A stretch of 9,155 bases of DNA from JAWVFN01 sp963696625. Its GTDB lineage: Bacteria > Actinomycetota > Thermoleophilia > Solirubrobacterales > 70-9. The translations under genes and the position numbers were made by a program. The notes beneath the pieces are model-generated. The model was given only the letters and a program-made list of their open reading frames with translations, was not told the DNA's origin and searched no databases. Below are positions 1-5,784 of the stretch, in pieces. Where the stretch lies: contig CAVOKZ010000054.1 of assembly GCA_963696625.1 (NCBI GenBank), forward strand, positions 1 through 9,155. Reading direction: 5' to 3'. The stretch's first letter is position 1. Every line of letters begins with the position of its first letter.

Positions 1-2
1 TT

Positions 3-197
3 CTGATCTTCAGCCTCGGCCGCCCCGACGTGATGCCGGTCGGCGACCTCGGCATCCGCCGCGCGCCGACATCGACCTACGGCATGGACGAGCTGCCCGA
101 GCCCGACGAGCTCGAGCGCATGGCCGAGCCCTGGCGCCCGCACCGCACGCTCGCCTGCCTCTATCTCTGGCGCTCACTGCACAAGACGCCTGGCTGA
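3..197 (+). CDS. DNA-3-methyladenine glycosylase-like protein, C-terminal fragment
   Basis: The window opens inside this gene, and only the last 64 codons are present, ending in TGA at 195-197. The fragment begins LIFSLGRPDVMPVGDLGIRR, which matches the HhH-GPD superfamily segment after the helix-hairpin-helix. In AlkA-type base-excision glycosylases the Asp of this segment (here in PVGD, residue 15 of the fragment) is the catalytic residue that attacks the N-glycosidic bond of alkylated purines. Downstream, the stretch AEPWRPHRTLACLYLWR resembles the conserved 'W-RP-R-A-YLW' C-terminal helix of the family. The gene converges on the minus-strand operon, and repeat copy A starts 3 bases after its stop. 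The substrate (3-methyladenine or another lesion) cannot be decided from the fragment, and the 5' part with the HhH motif is outside the window. Confidence 0.75.
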   Translation: MIFSLGRPDVMPVGDLGIRRAPTSTYGMDELPEPDELERMAEPWRPHRTLACLYLWRSLHKTPG

Positions 198-200
198 TAC

Positions 201-265
201 GGGCCATGCATGACGAGCCCTGGACCGGCGCCCCCGGACGCGAAGCGGAGGAGGCGCCGGTTTAT
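201..265 (+). repeat. REP-like palindromic repeat, copy A
   Basis: This 65-nt element is identical to copy B (3828-3892) at 59 of 65 positions by eye, with no gaps. It starts with a small hairpin (GGGC 201-204 with GCCC 217-220). A 9-bp perfect stem follows: ACCGGCGCC (224-232) pairs with GGCGCCGGT (253-261) around a 20-nt loop. The loop carries the core GGACGCGAAGCGGAG (236-250), whose GCGAAGC (240-246) can itself fold as a minihairpin. The element fills the gap between two convergent genes, and its right end (TTTAT) supplies the stop codon of the minus-strand hydrolase gene (TAA on the minus strand, 264-262). It may act as a bidirectional terminator or mRNA 3' end stabiliser, but it has no T-run, so this is inference. 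Confidence 0.85.
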
Positions 266-933
266 TCCAGACCGTCGACGAAGTCGACGAACTTCTTGGT
301 GTCGCGCAGGTGCTTGCCGTGGCCGAAGCAGACGAGCTTCGGCTCGAGGGCGCCGAGCTTGCGCGCCGAGTCGCGGTTCTTCGCCGGGTCCGGGGTCAGC
401 GCCGGCTTCGGCTCGTTCAGCCCCGGGATCCCCGTGTACTGGTCCATGTTGGCGAGCACGTCGCCGAGCACGAGCACCTTGTCCGATTCGCGCCAGAGCG
501 CGATATGCCCGATCGAGTGGCCGGGGGCGTCGAGCACCTTGAAGCTGCCGACCGTGTCGCCCTCCTTGATCTGCTTGTCGACCTTGCAGTCCGGGCCGAC
601 GAAGATGTTGTTGAAGAACTTGGCTATGAGCTTGTCGGGCTGGCGCTGCTTGATCAGCGAGGAGTCCTCGATCGCGGGGGCGTCGAGCGGCGAGGCCCAG
701 CACGGGATCGCGAGCGCCTCGCAGACGCCCTTGCTCGCGCCCTGATGGTCGGGGTGGGCGTGGGTGATCGCGTGGGCGGTGACCTCGTGTCCTTCGAGCT
801 GCTTGAGGATCCGCTTCCCCGACTGGCGGGTGCCGGCGTCGACGAGGACGTCGTCGAGGAGGTAGGCGTTGACGGTGTAGGGAAGACCTGGGAGGCACTT
901 GATGTGCCAGACGCCGGGTGCGAGCTCCTTCAT
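262..933 (-). CDS. Metallo-beta-lactamase-fold hydrolase (MBL superfamily, glyoxalase II-like)
   Basis: A 223-residue, probably cytoplasmic hydrolase with no signal peptide. The full binuclear metal site of the MBL superfamily is visible: the HxHxDH motif as HAHPDH (His58, His60, Asp62, His63), His139 in APGHS, Asp158 in LGD and His205 in FGHGKH. The N-terminal strand pair (VNAYLLDDVLVDAG, 21-34) is typical of the fold, and the length suits a single-domain glyoxalase II- or lactonase-like enzyme. The substrate cannot be read from the sequence. The start is ATG at 933-931, with AAGG on the minus strand about 9 nt upstream. It is the last gene of a three-gene minus-strand operon, 11 nt after the stop of the 80-residue protein. 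Its stop codon falls in the right end of repeat copy A. Confidence 0.88.
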   Translation of the reverse strand: MKELAPGVWHIKCLPGLPYTVNAYLLDDVLVDAGTRQSGKRILKQLEGHEVTAHAITHAHPDHQGASKGVCEALAIPCWASPLDAPAIEDSSLIKQRQPDKLIAKFFNNIFVGPDCKVDKQIKEGDTVGSFKVLDAPGHSIGHIALWRESDKVLVLGDVLANMDQYTGIPGLNEPKPALTPDPAKNRDSARKLGALEPKLVCFGHGKHLRDTKKFVDFVDGLE

Positions 934-944
934 CGCCGGCAGCC

Positions 945-1187
945 TTATGTGCCGATGCCCTGGCGCGGATCGCCGCTGTGCTCGGCGAGCTCCTCGAGCA
1001 CCTTGATCTGGCGCTCGCCCTCGACGCGCGCCGGGTGATCGGCCGCCAGTGGCTCGATCAGGCGCCGGATCCGGTTACGGGTCTGGAGCGCGAAGTGGGG
1101 GGTCGAGGGCCCGGCGAGCGCGCGGATGTCCTCGACCGTCGGCTCATGGCCGGGGGCGAGGCGGGCGGGGTTCTCGTATTCGCTCAA
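945..1187 (-). CDS. Small conserved-looking protein of unknown function (80 aa)
   Basis: I do not recognise a named family. The product is an 80-residue soluble protein with no signal peptide or membrane segment. It begins MSEYENPARLAPGHEPTVED and contains a region rich in Arg and His (TPHFALQTRNRIRRLIEPL, about residues 29-47) followed by a probably helical, charged stretch. The start is TTG (1187-1185), chosen because it overlaps the TGA stop of the upstream lipoprotein gene as TTGA, the classic arrangement for translational coupling. The stop is 11 nt before the hydrolase start, so all three genes are probably one transcript. That tight packing argues it is a real gene rather than a chance ORF. 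It may act with, or help fold, one of its neighbours, but the sequence does not show which. Confidence 0.78.
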   Translation of the reverse strand: MSEYENPARLAPGHEPTVEDIRALAGPSTPHFALQTRNRIRRLIEPLAADHPARVEGERQIKVLEELAEHSGDPRQGIGT

Positions 1188-2416
1188 GGCTTTTTCGGGG
1201 TGGTCGGCGTCGTCGGCGCGATCTCGTCGTCGGTCTGCGCGCTCGGCACGCTAGCCGATGGAGTCTCCGAGCTGCCGCCGATCTTGGTCAGCTCGGTGAG
1301 GTCGTCGATCTCGGCCTGCTGGGCGCCGGAGATCGCGCTGGTGTCGCCGATCAGCCACGCGTGGTTATAGATCGCGCGGGTCGGGTCGTCGCTGTAGCCG
1401 GGCTGGATCGAGAGCAGGAAGTCGTGGAGCGTCCGCGGCAGCTTCGCCGCATCGTCGGTGATCAGCAGCGGCCCGTAGTTGCCGCTCGCCGAGAGCGCCG
1501 AAGCGGCGCCGGCGTCGCCGGGCCGGTCGGCGTTGGCGAACACCAGCCCGTGCCCCGGGTCGGTGATATTCCAGCCGAAGGTCCCGTCGCTGTACTGGGC
1601 GAACTGGATCGCGTTGTCGACCGGGTCCTCACCGAAGATGCGGATCGCGTTCGGCGCCGAGCGCTGGATCTGGCGCAGGGTCGCGTCGGAGGCGACGGCC
1701 TGCGGACCGAGCACGTAGACGGGCGTTCCGGAGTGGCGCTTGAGCGCCTCGGTGGTCGCCGCCGGCACCGAGTCCTTCTCGACGAAGAGCACCGGGTCGC
1801 CGGAGCGCGCAGCCCAGGCGGCGGCCGGCATCGCGAACGCCGGGTGCTCTGAGCCGACGACGAGGATCGCCTCTGGCTCGCGGCCGGTCAGCTTCGCGCG
1901 AAGCTCGTCGACGGCGCCGGCGATCTCCGCCGGGTCATCGCTGTCGGAGACCTGGGTCGCCTCGACGCCGTCGGGCGCCTCGACGTCGCCGACGGTGTAG
2001 GCCGTCTTCGCGCCGAGGGTCTCGATCGCGTCGGCGCTCGGCTCGGGCACCGAGCCGGCCTGGCCGTAGAGGATCGGCAGCCGCAGCGGGTCGCCGGCGA
2101 GCGAGGACATCGCGATCCCGCCCTGCCAGCTCGCCGAGGCGATCAGCGCGACGGACTCGACCGGCTTGCCCTCGACCGGCGGATGGGTGGCGAGCGCGAC
2201 CTGGGCGGCGTCGGCGATCGGGTCGGTGCCGTCGATGCGCGAGGTGTTGCGGGTCACCGGCTGCGCGCCGGCGGCGATCGGCGCCCCGGTCTCGGAGCCG
2301 GCCTCGCTGGCGGCCACCGTAACCGGCGCGTCGTCGGTGTCCCCGCAGGCGGCGAGCACGGACCCGGCGAGGGCGGCGCTCAGGCAGGCGGCGAGGGGGA
2401 GGCGGCGGACGGGCAC
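1184..2416 (-). CDS. Lipoprotein with cell-wall-binding repeat 2 (CWB2)-like domains
   Basis: A 410-residue exported lipoprotein. Residues 1-24 form a lipoprotein signal: MPVRR, a hydrophobic core, then the lipobox LAAC with Cys24 as the lipidated residue. The next ~30 residues are a low-complexity linker. Three repeats follow (roughly 58-145, 150-245 and 258-365). Each has a hydrophobic strand of the type 'PILYGQAGSVPEPSADAIETL' or 'PVLFVEKDSVPAATTEAL' and ends in a glycine turn (TVGD, VLGPQAVAS, LIGDTSAIS). This matches the CWB2 (PF04122) pattern of surface proteins that bind cell-wall polymers; assignment is by motif, not search. The tail (381-410) is a Ser/Thr/Pro-rich disordered segment ending KKP. 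The start is GTG at 2416-2414 with no Shine-Dalgarno, and a -10-like TACGGT lies 6 nt upstream, suggesting a leaderless mRNA. It is the first gene of the operon, and its function beyond envelope anchoring is unknown. Confidence 0.8.
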   Translation of the reverse strand: MPVRRLPLAACLSAALAGSVLAACGDTDDAPVTVAASEAGSETGAPIAAGAQPVTRNTSRIDGTDPIADAAQVALATHPPVEGKPVESVALIASASWQGGIAMSSLAGDPLRLPILYGQAGSVPEPSADAIETLGAKTAYTVGDVEAPDGVEATQVSDSDDPAEIAGAVDELRAKLTGREPEAILVVGSEHPAFAMPAAAWAARSGDPVLFVEKDSVPAATTEALKRHSGTPVYVLGPQAVASDATLRQIQRSAPNAIRIFGEDPVDNAIQFAQYSDGTFGWNITDPGHGLVFANADRPGDAGAASALSASGNYGPLLITDDAAKLPRTLHDFLLSIQPGYSDDPTRAIYNHAWLIGDTSAISGAQQAEIDDLTELTKIGGSSETPSASVPSAQTDDEIAPTTPTTPKKP

Positions 2417-2422
2417 GGGAGA

Positions 2423-2428
2423 ACCGTA
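2423..2428 (-). promoter_or_regulatory. Candidate -10 element for the lipoprotein operon
   Basis: On the minus strand the hexamer TACGGT ends 6 nt before the GTG start of the lipoprotein gene, and no purine-rich Shine-Dalgarno lies in between. A transcription start 6-7 nt downstream would fall on or beside the start codon, giving a leaderless mRNA. I see no convincing -35 box. This is a positional inference only. Confidence 0.3.
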
Positions 2429-2470
2429 CTTGACGCCCGAAGCCGCCCGTTCACCCGGTAAACTGGCTGA

Positions 2471-2486
2471 TTGACCAGTCAGTCAA
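2471..2486. promoter_or_regulatory. Candidate TetR-family operator upstream of acyl-CoA dehydrogenase
   Basis: TTGACCAGTCAGTCAA has inverted arms TTGAC (2471-2475) and GTCAA (2482-2486) with 6 nt between them. On the minus strand it reads TTGACTGACTGGTCAA, the general style of operators bound by TetR-family repressors of fatty-acid catabolism genes. It lies 24 nt before the start codon, between a possible promoter and the Shine-Dalgarno, where a repressor would block transcription. No tetR gene is present in the window, so the regulator is unknown. Confidence 0.55.
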
Positions 2487-2494
2487 CTTTTCCC

Positions 2495-2500
2495 AGGAGG
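2495..2500 (+). promoter_or_regulatory. Strong ribosome binding site of the acyl-CoA dehydrogenase
   Basis: AGGAGG, 9 nt before ATG 2510, is the best Shine-Dalgarno in the window. It fixes the start at 2510 rather than the upstream in-frame TTG at 2471, which would add an implausible leader through the operator. Confidence 0.85.
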
Positions 2501-2509
2501 CCGCCAAGC

Positions 2510-3799
2510 ATGGATTTCGCTTTGAACAAGGAGCAGCAGGAGTTCAAGGACTACTGCCGCAAGTTCGCACGTGAGGTCATGCGGCCGGCGGCCGCCAAGC
2601 ACGACGCCGACGAGTCGACGCCGTGGGAGGTCATCAAGGAAGCGCGTGAGTGGGGCCTGACCGGCCTCGACCACCTCCAGCGCATGGGCGCCGACGAGGA
2701 CGGCGTGATCGGCGCGATCTACGCCGAGGAGCTGCACTGGGGCTGCGCCGGCATGGCGCTCGCGATCTCCGGATCGGGCCTCGCGGCCGCCGGCATCGCC
2801 GCCTCCGGCACCCCCGAGCAGATCGCCAAGTGGGTCCCCGAGTGCTTCGGGATCGGCGACGAGGTCAAGGCCGGCGCCTACGCGGTGACCGAGCCCCAGG
2901 CCGGCTCCGACGTCAAGAACCTGAAGACGACCGCGCGCCGCGACGGCTCCGAGTGGGTCCTCAACGGAACCAAGGTCTTCATCACCAACGGCGGCATCGC
3001 CGACGTCACCGTCGTCGTCGCCCTCACCGACCCCGAGCTCGGCCACCGCAGCCAGGCCTCGTTCGTCGTCCCCAAGGGCGCGCCCGGCCTCAAGATCGGA
3101 AAGAAGGAGACCAAGCTCGGCATCCGCGCCTCGAACACCGCCGAGGTCATCCTCGAGGACTGCCGGATCCCGGCCGAGAACCTGCTCGGCGGGGAGGAGA
3201 AGCTGGCGAAGAAGATCGAGCGCGCCCGCTCCGGCCAGAAGTCCCGCGGCTCCAACGCCCTGGCGACCTTCGAGATCACCCGCCCGGTCGTCGGCGCCTC
3301 GGCGATCGGCATCGCCCAGGCCGCCTACGAGTGGACGCTCGAGTACCTCGACGGCAAGGTCGCCGAGGACGGCACGCCGATGCTCGACCAGCAGCGGATT
3401 CAGCAGATCCTCGCCGACGTCGCCACCGAGATCGAGGGCGCCCGGCTTCTGGTCCAGCGCGCCTCCTGGATGGGCCGCAAGGGCATCCCGATGACCGGCG
3501 GCCAGGGCTCGATGTCGAAGCTCAAGGGCGGCGACGTCGCGATGTGGGCGACGACGACGCTGATGGACCTCGTCGGCGACGCGGCGATCTCCACCGACTG
3601 CCCCCTGGAGAAGTGGTTCCGCGACGCGAAGATCTACCAGATCTTCGAGGGCACGGCCCAGGTCCAGCGACTGGTCGTCAGCCGCATGCAGGTCAACGAG
3701 TACCGCGAGCGCCTGGGCTGGGCCGCGGACTCGCTGAAGAACGGCAACGGCGCGGCGCCCGGGCCGGCCGAGGAGAAGAAAGAGCCCGTAGCCGCCTGA
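2510..3799 (+). CDS. Acyl-CoA dehydrogenase
   Basis: A 429-residue FAD enzyme that oxidises acyl-CoA to trans-2-enoyl-CoA, the first step of beta-oxidation or of branched-chain acyl-CoA breakdown, passing electrons to ETF. It opens with the usual N-terminal helical domain (MDFALNKEQQEFKDYCRKFA). The beta-domain signature AYAVTEPQAGSD lies near 122-133. The C-terminal motif KIYQIFEGTAQVQR carries Glu380, which aligns with the catalytic base of medium- and short-chain enzymes. Between the beta domain and the C-terminal helices (about 228-265) it has a Lys/Arg-rich stretch followed by SNALATFEITRPVVGASAIG, unlike the commoner GERxxIA-type segment, so it may belong to a less usual subfamily. The tail (411-429) is Ala/Pro/Glu/Lys-rich and probably disordered. 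It is preceded by a TetR-type operator candidate and followed by repeat copy B. Chain-length preference cannot be predicted here. Confidence 0.93.
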   Translation: MDFALNKEQQEFKDYCRKFAREVMRPAAAKHDADESTPWEVIKEAREWGLTGLDHLQRMGADEDGVIGAIYAEELHWGCAGMALAISGSGLAAAGIAASGTPEQIAKWVPECFGIGDEVKAGAYAVTEPQAGSDVKNLKTTARRDGSEWVLNGTKVFITNGGIADVTVVVALTDPELGHRSQASFVVPKGAPGLKIGKKETKLGIRASNTAEVILEDCRIPAENLLGGEEKLAKKIERARSGQKSRGSNALATFEITRPVVGASAIGIAQAAYEWTLEYLDGKVAEDGTPMLDQQRIQQILADVATEIEGARLLVQRASWMGRKGIPMTGGQGSMSKLKGGDVAMWATTTLMDLVGDAAISTDCPLEKWFRDAKIYQIFEGTAQVQRLVVSRMQVNEYRERLGWAADSLKNGNGAAPGPAEEKKEPVAA

Positions 3800-3827
3800 A
3801 CGGCGGGCATCACCGGGCGGCCGATAA

Positions 3828-3892
3828 GGGCCATTCATGGAGAGCCCTGGACCGCCGCCCCCGGACGCGAAGCGGAGGAGGCGGTGGTTTAT
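3828..3892 (+). repeat. REP-like palindromic repeat, copy B
   Basis: This is a same-strand, same-length partner of copy A. The 5' hairpin is AGGGC (3827-3831) with GCCCT (3844-3848). The main stem is ACCGCCGCC (3851-3859) with GGCGGTGGT (3880-3888), fully paired if one G-T wobble is allowed. The 20-nt loop (3860-3879) is identical to that of copy A and contains GCGAAGC at 3867-3873. Relative to copy A, the fifth stem pair has changed from G-C to C-G, a compensatory change. It lies 28 nt after the acyl-CoA dehydrogenase stop and before the M23 peptidase gene, where it could end or stabilise the upstream mRNA. It has no T-run. Confidence 0.87.
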
Positions 3893-3934
3893 GGAGGCGG
3901 CGGTTGAAATCTGGCGAAGTATTGAAGGCCGCCC

Positions 3935-5080
3935 TTGTACCCTGCTCCGATCAAACGTAAGCAAGCGCTAACAATTGCGCTGATCGTCTCCGCGCTCGCG
4001 TGCGTCGCGGGCCTGCGCGCTGTCCCGGCGCCCGCCCAGAGCGACGCGCTCGAGAAGTTCAACGCGATCCAGTCGAAGCTCAGCGACGTCAACTCCAAGA
4101 AGGGCGTGCTGACCTCGACGATCACCCACTACACGACCCGGATTCGTGATCTTCGCGACGAGATTCACGGCCTCGAGGCCCGCGAGCGCGAGGTCCAGCT
4201 GCGGCTCAACGCGGTCCAGGCCCAGCTCGATGTGGCGGAAGCCCGGCTCGAGGAGTTGCGTGTGCACCTGCGCCGCGCGATCGACGTCCTCGGCGCCCGG
4301 CTGGTGGCGATCTACAAGTCGAGCGAGCCCGACATGCTCACCATCATCCTGGAGTCGCACGGGTTCGACGACCTGCTCGCCCAGAGCGACTACCTCAGCC
4401 GGATCCAGACGCTCGACTCGGACATCGTCAACCGCGTGCGCGATCTCCGCAACGAGTCGAAGGCGACCGTCGAGGAGATCCGCGCCGCCCGCGAGGAGAT
4501 CGCGGCGCGCAAGGCCGAGATCGATCGGGTGCGGGTCGACCTCGTCTCCCGTAACCGCGCGATGAAGACGGCGCGCACCAAGCAGCGATCGGTCTTGAAG
4601 CGCGTCGACAAGCATGCGAAGGACCTCGAGGGCGACCTCTCCAAGGCCTCGAAGGAGGTGCAGAAGCAGCTCGGCAGCTACGTCAGCCCGCTCGAGGCCG
4701 GTCCGATCATCGCCGCCGGCGGCGGCTTCATCTGGCCCGTCAACGGCACGATCACCTCCGGCTTCGGCATGCGCTGGGGCAGCATGCACGAGGGAATCGA
4801 CATCGCGGCGCCGGGCGGCACCCCGATTCGGGCGGCGATGTCGGGCACGATCGTGATCGCGGCGCCGACCGGGGGCTACGGCAACTACACCTGTATCGAC
4901 CACGGCGGCGGGCTGTCGACCTGCTACGGGCACCAGTCGAGCTTTGCCCGCACCTCGGGCTCGATCCCGCAGGGCCAGGTGCTCGGCTACGTCGGCTCGA
5001 CCGGCCACAGCACCGGCAACCATCTGCACTTCGAGATCCGCATCAACGGCACGGCCGTGGATCCGATGGGTTACATGTGA
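3935..5080 (+). CDS. Secreted M23 (LytM-type) murein endopeptidase with coiled-coil stalk
   Basis: A 381-residue exported zinc peptidase expected to cleave peptide cross-links in peptidoglycan, of the EnvC/NlpD-like architecture. Residues 1-35 form a Sec signal peptide: KRK, a hydrophobic core ALTIALIVSALACVAG, and Ala/Pro before a likely cleavage near 34-36. Residues about 37-245 are a long charged coiled coil. The LytM domain follows (about 262-381), with the zinc ligands His285 and Asp289 in HEGID, the catalytic His333 in YGH, and HLH at 363-365. All active-site residues are present, so it is predicted to be active, unlike EnvC itself. The start is TTG at 3935, because GAAGG ends 6 nt upstream and the signal peptide is complete from there; no ATG or GTG is better placed. 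It is followed 44 nt later by the membrane-anchored low-complexity gene. Confidence 0.93.
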   Translation: MYPAPIKRKQALTIALIVSALACVAGLRAVPAPAQSDALEKFNAIQSKLSDVNSKKGVLTSTITHYTTRIRDLRDEIHGLEAREREVQLRLNAVQAQLDVAEARLEELRVHLRRAIDVLGARLVAIYKSSEPDMLTIILESHGFDDLLAQSDYLSRIQTLDSDIVNRVRDLRNESKATVEEIRAAREEIAARKAEIDRVRVDLVSRNRAMKTARTKQRSVLKRVDKHAKDLEGDLSKASKEVQKQLGSYVSPLEAGPIIAAGGGFIWPVNGTITSGFGMRWGSMHEGIDIAAPGGTPIRAAMSGTIVIAAPTGGYGNYTCIDHGGGLSTCYGHQSSFARTSGSIPQGQVLGYVGSTGHSTGNHLHFEIRINGTAVDPMGYM

Positions 5081-5124
5081 GGAAGCGCTAAAGCATTCTC
5101 GGCATTTGCCGATAACGAATCTCG

Positions 5125-5784
5125 ATGAGTGCGATCTCGGCACGGGCAGAGCGTTCCTACATCGCAGGCATCGGCGCGAGCGGCGCCTTGGTCGCCGCGG
5201 CCACGGTCGCCGCGGTGTTCCTGCTAGCCCTCGTCGCCTTCAACGGCTGGCCCACGGGCGGCTCCCAGGACGTCGCCTCGGCCGATGCCGGCCGCGCCGT
5301 TCCCGCCGCCCAGGCCGCCTCGGCGGCGCTGGCTCCGGCGCCGACCGCGGTCGCCGCGGCGCCGGCCCCGGTCACGCTCGCTTCGGCGGGCAACCCGAAC
5401 TCGATCGTCACCGACCGCGGCGTCGGCGGCGGCAATGGCGGCTCCTCGAACACCGGCGTCGAGGGCGAGGGCGAGGGCGAGGGCGAGGGCGGGGGCGGCA
5501 GCGGCCTCGGCGCGGCCGCCGACGAGCAGGGTCCCGTCAGCGGCCTCGTCACCGGCCTCGGCCTCGACAACGAGCTGATCACGCCGCTCGCCCAGAGCGT
5601 CGACCAGGTCGGCTCCGGGCTGACCCAGCTCCTCCAGTCGAGCCCGCAGATCGTTCAGGAGCTCGTGCCCGGCACGGTCACCGCCCTCGGCACCACGGTC
5701 AACGCCCTCGGCCAGACCGTCAACGGCCTCCTCGGCCAGCCGCAGGGCACGCCGGTTCCGACTACTCCGCCGCTGACTCCCTAA
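5125..5784 (+). CDS. Membrane-anchored low-complexity protein of unknown function
   Basis: A 219-residue protein I do not recognise. Residues 1-14 are polar with two Arg, and about 15-39 form one strongly hydrophobic segment, so it is probably a single-pass membrane or signal-anchored protein with the rest outside. An Ala/Pro-rich spacer (50-90) is followed by a Gly-rich region. That region contains five exact EG dipeptides (113-122), encoded by five perfect GAGGGC hexamers, and then GGGG. The C-terminal third (140-210) has repeated Leu/Val/Gly phrases of the type 'VSGLVTGLGL', 'ITPLAQSVDQVGSGL' and 'VTALGTTVNALGQTVNGLL', which look like amphipathic helices. It follows the M23 peptidase on the same strand, so an envelope role is plausible but inferred. 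No clear Shine-Dalgarno precedes ATG 5125. Its TAA overlaps the stop of the convergent hydrolase gene. Confidence 0.72.
   Translation: MSAISARAERSYIAGIGASGALVAAATVAAVFLLALVAFNGWPTGGSQDVASADAGRAVPAAQAASAALAPAPTAVAAAPAPVTLASAGNPNSIVTDRGVGGGNGGSSNTGVEGEGEGEGEGGGGSGLGAAADEQGPVSGLVTGLGLDNELITPLAQSVDQVGSGLTQLLQSSPQIVQELVPGTVTALGTTVNALGQTVNGLLGQPQGTPVPTTPPLTP
5461..5490 (+). repeat. Five perfect tandem GAGGGC hexamers
   Basis: Five uninterrupted copies of GAGGGC encode (Glu-Gly)5 in frame. The strand carries GGG runs at regular 6-nt spacing, separated by CGA, and then runs into GGGGG at 5491-5495. A hexamer tract in frame can expand or contract by slippage without breaking the protein. Confidence 0.95.

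Noticed and set aside
1441..1447. Further GCGAAGC heptamers on the minus strand (1447-1441, 6233-6227) as more repeat copies
   Set aside because: They sit inside conserved coding sequence, lack the flanking GGAC...GGAG core and the outer 9-bp stem. The heptamer alone is not specific.
2483..3964. A 493-residue minus-strand ORF opposite the acyl-CoA dehydrogenase
   Set aside because: It is Arg/Leu/Gly/Asp-rich without motifs and lies antisense to a clear enzyme. Long open shadows are expected at this GC content.
3964..3981. AGCGC...GCGCT inverted repeat at the start of the M23 gene as an operator
   Set aside because: It falls within the signal-peptide codons, the arms are only 5 bp and GC-rich, and I see no second copy.
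5099..5112. TCGGC-ATTT-GCCGA hairpin between the M23 and low-complexity genes as a terminator
   Set aside because: It is a short stem without a T-run, too weak to call.
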